From positions 62,001 through 126,000 of the forward strand of contig CANQRG010000005.1 in assembly GCA_947626165.1 (NCBI GenBank): 64,000 nucleotides of DNA. Reading direction: 5' to 3'. Position 1 is the stretch's first letter, and each line of letters opens with the position of its first letter. Both the position numbers and the translations under genes were made by a program. Shown here piece by piece: positions 1 to 6,137 of the stretch. This DNA is from an uncultured Clostridia bacterium (lineage in GTDB: Bacteria; Bacillota; Clostridia; Oscillospirales; Ruminococcaceae). The notes beneath the pieces were generated by a model. The model saw only the letters and a program-made list of their open reading frames with translations, did not search any database and was not told the origin of the DNA.

Positions 1-27
1 GTTTAGACAGAAAAAGGTGGTAAAAAT

Positions 28-222
28 ATGCCTGCTAGTAAAGCAAAGATAAGAGCAAATGACAAGTATAATAAAAAGCACTATGATAGTATGATTATAA
101 GAGTTCCAAAAGGTAAAAAGGAAAAGATAGTAGCTCATGCAAATGAGTATGATATATCTTTAAACAAGTTTCTTAATCGTGCAGTTGATGAAACTATGGA
201 GAGAGATAAAAATAATGTATAA
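28..222 (+). CDS. Small Arc-like ribbon-helix-helix protein
   Basis: A 64-residue basic protein. Residues about 15-58 fit a ribbon-helix-helix (Arc/MetJ) fold: a short beta-like stretch (MIIRVPKG) followed by two predicted helices, the pattern of small DNA-binding repressors or antitoxins. The start is ATG with an AAGGTGG ribosome site 10 bases upstream. The gene at 348-533 is a diverged paralogue sharing the KYNKK-Y motif before the beta strand. No toxin-like partner is visible beside it, but the window begins only 27 bases upstream. Its likely role is transcriptional regulation; the target is unknown. Confidence 0.8.
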   Translation: MPASKAKIRANDKYNKKHYDSMIIRVPKGKKEKIVAHANEYDISLNKFLNRAVDETMERDKNNV

Positions 223-262
223 TTGATAATGGAAAATGGATAATGGATAATTAATGTTATAA
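221..262. repeat. AT-rich GATAATGGATAAT repeat, copy A
   Basis: This AT-rich stretch directly after the RHH gene contains tandem GATAATGGA/TAATGGATAAT units. The same words occur at 1079-1100 (inverted), 4588-4612 and 7871-7924. All four copies are intergenic. Copy A begins at the stop codon of the upstream gene. Confidence 0.6.
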
Positions 263-310
263 TAAATCATTTTTCCGCCTCTTTCATTACTTCTTCAAAA
301 TCCACTAAAT
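261..310 (-). pseudogene. Remnant of the small helical gene at 4633-4845
   Basis: This stretch matches two separated pieces of the gene at 4633-4845: its 3' end (from about 4627 to 4649) joined directly to an internal piece (4794-4820). The joint falls on the 7-base word GCCTCTT, which occurs at both edges of the missing part (4643-4649 and 4787-4793) in the intact copy, so a 144-base deletion between short direct repeats explains it. The 5' end with the start codon is also gone, so it should not be expressed. Confidence 0.75.
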
Positions 311-347
311 AATAAAATATAATTGTATTGAAAGGTTGGTAGAACAT

Positions 348-533
348 ATGGGAAAGACATCAACAGCAAGTAAGCACAAGTATAATAAAAAGGCTTATGA
401 AAGGGTCGTTTTAACTGTAAAAAAGGGCGATAAAGAAAAGATCTTTAAAAAAGCATCAGAGCTTGGAAAGAGTGTAAACGCATATATTAAAGACTTAATC
501 AACGCAGATACTAATGGAATGTTAAAGGATTAG
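348..533 (+). CDS. Small Arc-like ribbon-helix-helix protein
   Basis: This 61-residue protein is paralogous to the one at 28-222: KYNKKAYE, then a beta-type stretch (VVLTVKKGDK), then two helices, which suits an Arc-type DNA-binding fold. A TTG at 336 opens the frame, but ATG at 348 is the better start: the AAAGGTTGG site sits in the same place relative to this ATG as AAGGTGG does in the first paralogue. It lies 13 bases upstream of a small XRE regulator, probably in one transcript. It may be a repressor or an orphan antitoxin; no function is shown. Confidence 0.8.
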   Translation: MGKTSTASKHKYNKKAYERVVLTVKKGDKEKIFKKASELGKSVNAYIKDLINADTNGMLKD

Positions 534-546
534 TGGAGGCGGTAAT

Positions 547-768
547 GTGCCAATAAAATATAAAATTAATGTTTTAGCAGAATTAAAAGCTATTGGATAT
601 TCTACATATAGGTTAAGAAAAGAAAAAATTTTCGGAGAGCGGACTATGCAAAAATTCAGAAAAGGAGAGATAGTCAACGCTGAAAATCTTGCGGTTATAT
701 GTAAGCTGTTAAACTGTCAGCCTGGAGATGTTATGGAGTATGTAGATGAAGATGAAACTAACATTTAA
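547..768 (+). CDS. Small XRE-family (Cro/CI-type) regulator
   Basis: A 73-residue single-domain helix-turn-helix protein of the small Cro/CI class (HTH_26 type). The helix-turn-helix covers residues about 14-60, and the tail contains CQPGDVMEYVDEDE, conserved among such regulators. The start is GTG (Val-Pro-Ile) behind a strong GGAGG, spaced 7 bases. It belongs to a set of four paralogues (547, 844, 5002, 5407). Its closest relative is the protein at 5002-5220, which shares the C-terminal 17 residues almost exactly and similar 3' flanking DNA. It probably binds operators like those at 4878-4964; that is inference. Confidence 0.85.
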   Translation: MPIKYKINVLAELKAIGYSTYRLRKEKIFGERTMQKFRKGEIVNAENLAVICKLLNCQPGDVMEYVDEDETNI

Positions 769-843
769 TTATTAAGATACAGAGCTATGTGTTGGGTCTA
801 AATCAGAGTAATCTAAGATATTTGTCAAAGGAAAGTTTACATA

Positions 844-1050
844 ATGCCTATAAGATATAAAATTAATGTTTTAGCAGAATTAAAAGCAAAAGGCTATAAT
901 ACATCACGTTTAAGAAAAGAAAAATTATTGGCAGAAGCAACAATACAACTATTGAGACATAACCAAATTGTGTCTTACAAGAATATTTCAAGACTCTGTA
1001 AATTACTTGAATGTGATATAGGTGATATTTTAGAGTATAGGGAAGATTAA
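844..1050 (+). CDS. Small XRE-family (Cro/CI-type) regulator
   Basis: A 68-residue small helix-turn-helix regulator paralogous to the 547 and 5407 genes (it opens MPIRYKINVLAELKAKGYNT). The 45 bases upstream (from AGAGTAATCTAAGATATTTG to the start) are nearly identical to those before the 5407 gene, ribosome site AAAGGAAAG included. The 76-base gap after the previous XRE gene matches the start and end of the 5221-5406 gap but lacks its middle, so the two XRE pairs descend from one duplicated two-gene block. Target unknown. Confidence 0.85.
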   Translation: MPIRYKINVLAELKAKGYNTSRLRKEKLLAEATIQLLRHNQIVSYKNISRLCKLLECDIGDILEYRED

Positions 1051-1078
1051 ATGTATATAAGGTGGTAAAATTATTTTT

Positions 1079-1100
1079 ATTATCCATTATCCATTAATTG
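1079..1100. repeat. AT-rich ATTATCCATTATCC repeat, copy B
   Basis: A short inverted-orientation copy of the GATAATGGATAAT family (read here as ATTATCCATTATCC). It sits between the second XRE gene and the DUF2953 gene. Just upstream, at 1061-1071, is AGGTGGTAAAA, matching the ribosome site of the RHH gene at 28 but with no gene after it, so this junction looks like a scar of an earlier rearrangement. Confidence 0.55.
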
Positions 1101-1115
1101 AAAGGGGTTGGTAAT

Positions 1116-2027
1116 ATTATAGCTTTGTATATAATTTTAGGAATTATATTAGCGATATATATTATTCTGCGCCTTTCGGTGACGGTATCGTATCATGCAA
1201 ACAGTGTTACCGACGAGATCAAGCTGTCGGCAAAATGGCTGTGGTTCACCATTTACCCAAGACCTGATAAGCCGTCAAAGACAATCAAGATAAAAAGCAA
1301 AAAGAATAAAAAGAAGTCAAAAAAGTCAAAGCAGACGTTTGAGGAAAACCTATCTGAAATTGAAGAAGAGTTTACAGAGCTGACCGAGGACGAGCTGGAC
1401 GAGAAAATAAGTTCTTTGGAAAAGGAGCTTGAGAGGCAAGAGCAAAAAGTAAAGCAGGCAAGTGAAATTCCAAAGACGGATAAAAAAATCAATGCTGAGA
1501 AAGCTAAGAATGAAAAAAACAAGAAAGATAAAAAAGAAAAGTCTGAAAAGGACAAGCCTCAGGAGAGCGGTCTTAAGGCTAAGATAAATAATATTCGCCG
1601 TCGATGGGGAATATATAAAGACTTTATCCCGATGACGTGGAAGTCATTCAGAAAGCTGTTAAAGCAAATTCGTTTTTACGACACAGAGATAGAGATAACC
1701 GCAGGAAAGGACGACGCTTACGACGCTGCAATGAATTACGGCAGACTAAATGCGGTGCTGTTTCACGGGCTTGGGGTAGTAGGAACAATTTTCACTCTAT
1801 ACAAGCCGAAAAGGGCAGAGGTCAAATGCGTTTTCGACAAAAAGGTGTTTGAGTACGAGATTTCGGGCAAAATAAAGGTAAGACCAAGTACCGTTTTGGG
1901 AATAGTAATAGTATTCGGAATTAAATTTTTATATCTATTTTTGAAAAAGCGTCACAAGGCAAAGAAGCAATACAAATTAAAGCGTAAGCTTATGATAAAT
2001 AATAAGGAGTTGTTAGCAAATGAATGA
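1116..2027 (+). CDS. DUF2953 (YtfI-like) membrane protein
   Basis: A protein of about 303 residues. It has an N-terminal membrane helix (IIALYIILGIILAIYIIL), a highly charged Lys/Glu linker of about 100 residues, then a DUF2953-like domain ending in a second hydrophobic stretch and a basic tail. It overlaps gerW by 8 bases, as ytfI precedes ytfJ/gerW in other Firmicutes, so a role in the spore or forespore envelope is likely but unproven. The start is odd: the frame opens with TTG at 1098, yet the ribosome site AAAGGGG (1101-1107) lies inside the frame downstream of it. At proper spacing stand only ATT (1116) and ATA (1119); the next TTG is at 1125. I place the start at ATT 1116. Confidence 0.8.
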   Translation: MIALYIILGIILAIYIILRLSVTVSYHANSVTDEIKLSAKWLWFTIYPRPDKPSKTIKIKSKKNKKKSKKSKQTFEENLSEIEEEFTELTEDELDEKISSLEKELERQEQKVKQASEIPKTDKKINAEKAKNEKNKKDKKEKSEKDKPQESGLKAKINNIRRRWGIYKDFIPMTWKSFRKLLKQIRFYDTEIEITAGKDDAYDAAMNYGRLNAVLFHGLGVVGTIFTLYKPKRAEVKCVFDKKVFEYEISGKIKVRPSTVLGIVIVFGIKFLYLFLKKRHKAKKQYKLKRKLMINNKELLANE

Positions 2028-2394
2028 TAACGGTTTGGAGAGACTTGTTGAAACAGCAATGAAGAAAATTCACGAGCTTGCGGACTGCGAGACTGTTGTC
2101 GGCAAGCCAATAATCGCAGACGGCACGACAATAATTCCTATATCAAAGGTATCTGTAGGGTTTACATCGGGGGGCTCTGATTTACCTACAAAAGGCTCAA
2201 AGGAGATGTTCGGCGGCGGAACGGCAGGAGGAGTATCGTTACAGCCGCTTGCCTTTATAACAATTACAAACGGGGAAGTCAAGCTGTTACAGATGTCGGT
2301 AAATGCAAGCAAAGAAAATGCGCTTATAAATATGATTCCTGATGTTATAGACAAGATAACCGACTTTATCAATAACAGAAAAAGCGACGAATAA
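2020..2394 (+). CDS. gerW: GerW family sporulation protein (YtfJ)
   Basis: A 124-residue protein of the GerW/YtfJ family, a spore protein needed for normal germination in Bacillus. Visible family features are the N-terminal helix, the TTIIPISKVSVGF strand, the glycine-rich GGGTAGG turn and the C-terminal VIDKITDFI helix. The ATG lies behind AAGGAG and overlaps the end of the DUF2953 gene, suggesting translational coupling. The pair gerW then dacF is a conserved Firmicutes neighbourhood. Expression in the sporulating cell is expected from the family, but I see no clear sigma-F promoter here. Confidence 0.93.
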   Translation: MNDNGLERLVETAMKKIHELADCETVVGKPIIADGTTIIPISKVSVGFTSGGSDLPTKGSKEMFGGGTAGGVSLQPLAFITITNGEVKLLQMSVNASKENALINMIPDVIDKITDFINNRKSDE

Positions 2395-2477
2395 TATCAA
2401 ATTTAATAATAATAAGACAAAATGTATTTTTTCTGGTTAAGTGTGCATAATTATCTTAGAAATGAGGTGCACTATTA

Positions 2478-3611
2478 ATGAAAAAAATACTTAGTCTTTT
2501 TACTATATTAGCGGTTACATTCAGTTGTTTTGGGTTTTCTGTTACAGGTGAAGCCGCGTCTACATCTGCAAAGGCGGCAATTTTAATAAACGCTGAAAAC
2601 GGCAAGGTTCTGTACGAACACAATTCAGAAACAAAGCTTCCAATGGCAAGCACTACAAAGATAATGACAACATTGCTGGCTATAGAAAACGGCAAATTGG
2701 ACGAGCAATTTAAGGTAGATGAGAACGCAATAAAGGTCGAGGGCTCGTCTATGGGGCTTAAAAGCGGAGACATTGTCACTATGAGGGCGTTGTGCTATGG
2801 TATGATGCTCCCAAGCGGTAACGATGCGGCAAATGCGACGGCTGTAAGGGTTGCGGGAAGCGTTGAGAAGTTTGTTTCTATGATGAATAAAAGAGCAGAC
2901 AAGCTGGGTCTTAAATCCACTCATTTTGTCACGCCGTCGGGTCTTGACGATTATACCGACGACCATTATTCAACGGCCTCCGATATGGCAAAGCTAACAG
3001 CATATGCTCTTAAAAACAAAATCTTTGCAGAAATTTGCTCAACCAGAAGCGCTAAGCTGAAATACGGAAATCCTCCTTATGAAAGGTGGCTTGCAAACAC
3101 CAATAAACTTATGGCGTCCTGCAAGGGGGTTTTTGGAGTTAAGACAGGCTTTACCGATAAGGCGAGAAGATGTCTTGTGTCTGCTTGCAGACGAAACGGT
3201 ACAACCCTTATTTGCGTTACGCTGAACGACCAGAACGACTGGGCTGACCATTCAAATCTTTACGATTTCGGTTTTTCACAGTATAAAAGCGTATCACTTT
3301 CTCCAAAGGTAAATTCATTTAAAGCGCCGATAGTAGGAGCGCAAAAGGATACGGTTTCCGCAAGCTGTGAGAATGAGATAAAGCTAAGCGTATATAAAGA
3401 TGACGCTGAAAGGATTACACAGCGCGTTGTTTTAAATAAGTTAAACTATGCTCCGATTGCAAAGGGCGAGAAGTTAGGGTATGTGAGATACTATATAGAT
3501 AACATTTTAGTTGGTCAGACAGAAATAAAAGCCAATGAGAGCGTTAAGGCAAAAGCGTCGGAGAGAACGGCGTTCGGCAGGTTTATACAAAGGGTTTGGA
3601 GATTAATATAA
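2478..3611 (+). CDS. dacF: D-alanyl-D-alanine carboxypeptidase (DacF/DacB-like)
   Basis: A 377-residue penicillin-binding protein of the S11 serine peptidase family. It trims the terminal D-Ala from peptidoglycan stem peptides outside the membrane. Residues 1-27 form a signal peptide. The three catalytic motifs are present: STTK (Ser58, Lys61), SGN (113-115) and KTG (222-224). A C-terminal beta-rich PBP5-type domain follows, and the last 25 residues can form an amphipathic anchoring helix. Its place between gerW and rluB matches the dacB/dacF position in sporulating Firmicutes, so it may shape spore cortex. Confidence 0.93.
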   Translation: MKKILSLFTILAVTFSCFGFSVTGEAASTSAKAAILINAENGKVLYEHNSETKLPMASTTKIMTTLLAIENGKLDEQFKVDENAIKVEGSSMGLKSGDIVTMRALCYGMMLPSGNDAANATAVRVAGSVEKFVSMMNKRADKLGLKSTHFVTPSGLDDYTDDHYSTASDMAKLTAYALKNKIFAEICSTRSAKLKYGNPPYERWLANTNKLMASCKGVFGVKTGFTDKARRCLVSACRRNGTTLICVTLNDQNDWADHSNLYDFGFSQYKSVSLSPKVNSFKAPIVGAQKDTVSASCENEIKLSVYKDDAERITQRVVLNKLNYAPIAKGEKLGYVRYYIDNILVGQTEIKANESVKAKASERTAFGRFIQRVWRLI

Positions 3612-3655
3612 TGAGAACAGGATAAACCTGTTCTATACATATGAAAGGTAAATAG

Positions 3656-4375
3656 ATGGAAAAAACAAGGATTCAAAAAATAATTGCTGACGCAGGTTAC
3701 TGCTCACGCAGAAAGGCTGAGGAGCTTATATCACAGGGCAGGGTAAAAGTTAACGGCAGACCCTGCAAGCTTGGCGACAAGGCATTTGCCGGCAAGGATC
3801 TAATTTCAATCGACGGTGAAAAGCTATACACTCCGAGAAAGAGAAAGCTGTACTATATAATGCTCAACAAGCCCAGAGGGTACGTTACCACAATGAGCGA
3901 CGAGTTCGACAGGAAAAATGTTTCAGATTTGATAACAGGCATTCCCGAGCGTGTTTATCCTGTGGGAAGACTGGATAAAAATTCGGAGGGTATGCTTCTG
4001 TTTACAAACGACGGTGCTTTCGCTAACGATATTATGCATCCCTCAAATCACGTTACCAAAACCTATCGTGTTACGGTGCGCCCTGATATAACCGACGAGC
4101 AGTTGGTAAGGCTTTCTGAGGGCGTTGAAATTGACGGTCAGATGACCTTGCCCTGTACTATAAACGTACTTACGAAAGAGCCTGGCAGGGTAGTTTTGCA
4201 AATGGTTATTCGTGAGGGCAGAAATAGACAAATAAGAAAAATGTGCGAGGCTGTTGGTTTGGAGGTCGCAAGGCTTAAAAGAACGGCTATAGGTCCTCTT
4301 AAATTAGGTATGCTAAAGCCGGGCGATTACAGAGAGCTTCAGCCTGATGAGCTTAGAGCTATCAGACAACGGTGA
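3656..4375 (+). CDS. rluB: 23S rRNA pseudouridine synthase (RluB/RsuA family)
   Basis: A 239-residue pseudouridine synthase of the RsuA/RluB/E/F family. Residues 1-60 form an S4 RNA-binding domain (RIQKIIADAGYCSRRKAEELI). The catalytic domain carries GRLDKNSEGMLL with the nucleophilic Asp107, followed by the GRNRQIRKM motif near the C terminus. The position downstream of scpB/gerW/dac genes is typical of Firmicutes RluB, which modifies the peptidyl-transferase region of 23S rRNA. RluB versus RsuA cannot be decided rigorously from sequence alone. Confidence 0.93.
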   Translation: MEKTRIQKIIADAGYCSRRKAEELISQGRVKVNGRPCKLGDKAFAGKDLISIDGEKLYTPRKRKLYYIMLNKPRGYVTTMSDEFDRKNVSDLITGIPERVYPVGRLDKNSEGMLLFTNDGAFANDIMHPSNHVTKTYRVTVRPDITDEQLVRLSEGVEIDGQMTLPCTINVLTKEPGRVVLQMVIREGRNRQIRKMCEAVGLEVARLKRTAIGPLKLGMLKPGDYRELQPDELRAIRQR

Positions 4376-4587
4376 CATTGCACCGACGAACCGCCGGCGG
4401 CTCTGTTGCCTATTAAAAGTTTTATTTAATGTTTTACGTTTCAAAACGGCAGACTTGTACTTTGTGGGAAAGGTTAGTTCTAGCTTCTTGCTTATAACTT
4501 CTATTCTCTAAACGGTGACCCCTGCACGAAGTGCCGCCTTTGGGCAGTTTGATAAATGTTATAGTTTGTGTAACGGCGGGGTTATTA
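4376..4587. other. Gene-free spacer with imperfect direct repeat
   Basis: I find no convincing reading frame here. The block ACGGTGAC...TGCAC at the end of rluB (4369-4386) recurs at 4514-4531 with a GC-rich tail (GTGCCGCCTTTGGGCAG), which stands out from the AT-rich surroundings. A GC-rich self-complementary CCGCCGGCGG lies at 4391-4400 and may serve as a weak rluB terminator, although no U-tract follows. Confidence 0.4.
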
Positions 4588-4625
4588 ATTGATAATTGAT
4601 AATGGATAATTTATAATTATTGCTG
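4588..4625. repeat. AT-rich GATAATGGATAAT repeat, copy C
   Basis: This copy, with ATTGATAATTGATAATGGAT, lies just 3' of the small minus-strand gene at 4633, exactly as copy A lies beside its remnant at 261-310. Repeat and gene end therefore moved together when this block was duplicated. Confidence 0.6.
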
Positions 4626-4632
4626 TAATAAA

Positions 4633-4845
4633 TCATTCTTCCGCCTCTTGCATAAGTTTATTACAATGTTCACTCAATTTTGAGGCTTCGTCTGCTAAAC
4701 ATTCAAACGCTCCTTTGAAAACATCGTTTTCAAAGGAATTGATAAAGCATAATAAGCATACCTGAGCAAGTCCTGATAACATTTCAGCCTCTTTCATTAC
4801 TTCTTCAAAATCCACTAAATGTATAGCTCTAAACTTCTTTTTCAT
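4633..4845 (-). CDS. Small helical protein divergent from XRE regulator
   Basis: A 70-residue protein, almost wholly alpha-helical by composition, acidic, with a Cys-rich central helix (QVCLLCF). I do not recognise the family. The frame is open further upstream, but the ATG at 4845 has an AAGGAAGTG site at good spacing and is preferred. It is transcribed away from the XRE gene at 5002, across a control region with three matching operators; the first lies between the -10 and -35 boxes of this gene's own promoter. A deleted copy survives at 261-310. It could be an antirepressor, a cofactor of the XRE protein or an antitoxin-like partner; this is inference. Confidence 0.7.
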   Translation of the reverse strand: MKKKFRAIHLVDFEEVMKEAEMLSGLAQVCLLCFINSFENDVFKGAFECLADEASKLSEHCNKLMQEAEE

Positions 4846-4873
4846 TGATGTCACTTCCTTTTTATTTATTCTT

Positions 4874-4902
4874 ATTTTATCACAAGATATAGTGATATTC
4901 AA
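4874..4902 (-). promoter_or_regulatory. Promoter of the 4633 gene, overlapped by operator O1
   Basis: Read on the minus strand there is a -35 TTGAAT (4897-4902), a 17-base spacer and a -10 TAAAAT (4874-4879). Operator O1 (4878-4897) fills the spacer, so a bound repressor would block polymerase. Confidence 0.6.
4878..4897. promoter_or_regulatory. Operator O1, TATCAC-N8-GTGATA
   Basis: A perfect 6-base inverted repeat with an 8-base spacer. It is the first of three sites of form TRTCAC-N8-GTGAYA in this intergenic region, centred near 4887.5. Confidence 0.7.
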
Positions 4903-4910
4903 TCGGTAAT

Positions 4911-4930
4911 TGTCACAAATATAAGTGATA
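4911..4930. promoter_or_regulatory. Operator O2, TGTCAC-N8-GTGATA
   Basis: The second site of the same form, with one half-site mismatch. It is centred near 4920.5, 33 bases (about three helical turns) from O1, so proteins on O1 and O2 would sit on the same face of the DNA. Confidence 0.7.
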
Positions 4931-4944
4931 ATTTTTGTGTAATT

Positions 4945-4964
4945 TGTCACTTTAAATAGTGACA
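4945..4964. promoter_or_regulatory. Operator O3, TGTCAC-N8-GTGACA
   Basis: The third site, with perfect 9-base arms when the flanking T/A bases are counted. It is centred near 4954.5, 34 bases from O2. It covers a possible -35 (TTGTCA 4944-4949) for the rightward XRE gene, whose -10 would be AATAAT at 4968-4973, consistent with autorepression. Confidence 0.7.
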
Positions 4965-5001
4965 AAAAATAATTATATTAATCTAAAATGAGGTGAAAAT
5001 T

Positions 5002-5220
5002 GTGCCAATTAAATATGATAAACTTATAAAGCGACTACAAAAAGCAGGAATTACAAGCTATACTATAAAGCGTGATAAAATAATAGGTCAAGCGACTTAC
5101 AAAAAAATTTTTGAGGGTGGAGATATTGATACTAGAACAATAGCAAAGCTATGTAAAGTTTTAAATTGCCAGCCTGGAGATATTATGGAATATGTAGATG
5201 AAGATGATACTAATATTTAA
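5002..5220 (+). CDS. Small XRE-family (Cro/CI-type) regulator
   Basis: A 72-residue HTH_26-type Cro/CI-like regulator. A GTG at 4993 is in frame, but GTG 5002 is preferred: it gives the Val-Pro-Ile-Lys-Tyr opening shared with its paralogues and sits 5 bases after AGGTGA. The helix-turn-helix covers residues about 12-58, and the tail CQPGDIMEYVDEDDTNI nearly equals that of the protein at 547-768. It lies immediately right of three operator dyads and divergent from the gene at 4633, so it is the most likely protein to bind them and to repress its own promoter. Confidence 0.85.
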   Translation: MPIKYDKLIKRLQKAGITSYTIKRDKIIGQATYKKIFEGGDIDTRTIAKLCKVLNCQPGDIMEYVDEDDTNI

Positions 5221-5406
5221 TTATTAAGATACAGCGCTATGTGCTGGGTCTTAATGTTTATACGACTTTTGTTTTGTATATTTATATTTTACACTGATAT
5301 ATGTGCAATATCAATTGACAATATAGACAAAGATTGCTTTAATTTTTGTTTATAATACACTAAAACTAGAGTAATTTAAGATATTTGTGAAAGGAAAGTT
5401 TACATA

Positions 5407-5622
5407 ATGCCTATAAAATACAAGATTGAAATTATTTCCGCTTTAAAAAAAGCGGGCTATAATACAAATACTATACGAAAGGAAAAGCTCCTTTCAGAGG
5501 GTACACTTCAAAGTTTAAGAAACGGGAAATATATTTCTATGGATGCCATATCAAAAATATGTAAGTTATTAAATTGCCAGCCAGGAGATATTATGGAATA
5601 TGTTGACGAAGACGAAAACTAA
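5407..5622 (+). CDS. Small XRE-family (Cro/CI-type) regulator
   Basis: A 71-residue small helix-turn-helix regulator, the second gene of the right-hand XRE pair. Its upstream 45 bases match those of the 844 gene, including the AAAGGAAAG ribosome site. The C-terminal CQPGDIMEYVDEDE is shared with the 547 and 5002 proteins, and its ends read as a mosaic of the paralogues, hinting at recombination between copies. The 186-base gap before it holds no gene. Confidence 0.85.
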   Translation: MPIKYKIEIISALKKAGYNTNTIRKEKLLSEGTLQSLRNGKYISMDAISKICKLLNCQPGDIMEYVDEDEN

Positions 5623-5646
5623 TATTTAATATAAGGAAATAACGCT

Positions 5647-6030
5647 ATGTTAGAGATTTTACAAACAAAAAACAAAGAAAATTACAGAAACAAAATAACA
5701 GAGTTGGGTCTTGACTTTGAAACGACCTTTGTTGTAGATGCTACCGACGAGGGGAGTTCTATCGGGTTTGGCATATACCATTTCGGTATTGACGAGGAGT
5801 ATGAACCTACAGTCGAGGTAGATTTTGTTCAGGATAATTCCGACGTTATGCTGTTTGACGGCATAATACGCTCGATATTATTTCTTGCAATGATGAAAGG
5901 AATAGATAAAGCGAGGTTTAATATTTCACAAACTGACACACTTTCAAAGTTGGGTTTTGTGCAAAATAATTATAATTGTCTTAACTCTATTACTAAATTT
6001 ATGTCTAAATGTAAAAGTTGCGAAAACTGA
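5647..6030 (+). CDS. Hypothetical protein, possibly GNAT-like
   Basis: A 127-residue acidic protein. Its second half (DGIIRSILFLAMMKGIDKARF...LSKLGFVQ) resembles the C-terminal part of GNAT acetyltransferases, where a helix follows the acetyl-CoA loop and a strand ends in LGF. The usual Q/R-x-x-G-x-G/A loop is not obvious, so acetyltransferase activity is uncertain. It follows the last XRE gene by 24 bases and may share its transcript. The carboxyltransferase promoter begins just after its stop. Confidence 0.6.
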   Translation: MLEILQTKNKENYRNKITELGLDFETTFVVDATDEGSSIGFGIYHFGIDEEYEPTVEVDFVQDNSDVMLFDGIIRSILFLAMMKGIDKARFNISQTDTLSKLGFVQNNYNCLNSITKFMSKCKSCEN

Positions 6031-6041
6031 CAGTTATATTC

Positions 6042-6070
6042 TTGTCAAATAAGAGAATTTGTAGTACAAT
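6042..6070 (+). promoter_or_regulatory. Promoter of the carboxyltransferase operon
   Basis: TTGTCA (6042-6047), a 17-base spacer and TACAAT (6065-6070), followed by a start codon at 6138. The -10 is embedded in the perfect palindrome ACAATA-G-TATTGT (6066-6078), a possible repressor site. Confidence 0.6.
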
Positions 6071-6137
6071 AGTATTGTGAAAATTTTACCTTTTGGCTTT
6101 AATACTTAATACTTAATTTAAGAATGGAGGAAAATCA

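Noticed and set aside
28-533. Toxin-antitoxin module made of the RHH proteins
   Set aside because: RHH proteins can be antitoxins, but no RelE-, MazF- or PIN-like partner lies next to either gene.
863-1087. Open frame on the minus strand over the second XRE gene
   Set aside because: It is a shadow of a clearly supported regulator on the plus strand and has no family pattern.
1253-1555. Ser/Phe-rich minus-strand frame
   Set aside because: It is the antisense of the Lys/Glu-rich linker in the DUF2953 protein; low complexity creates long open frames.
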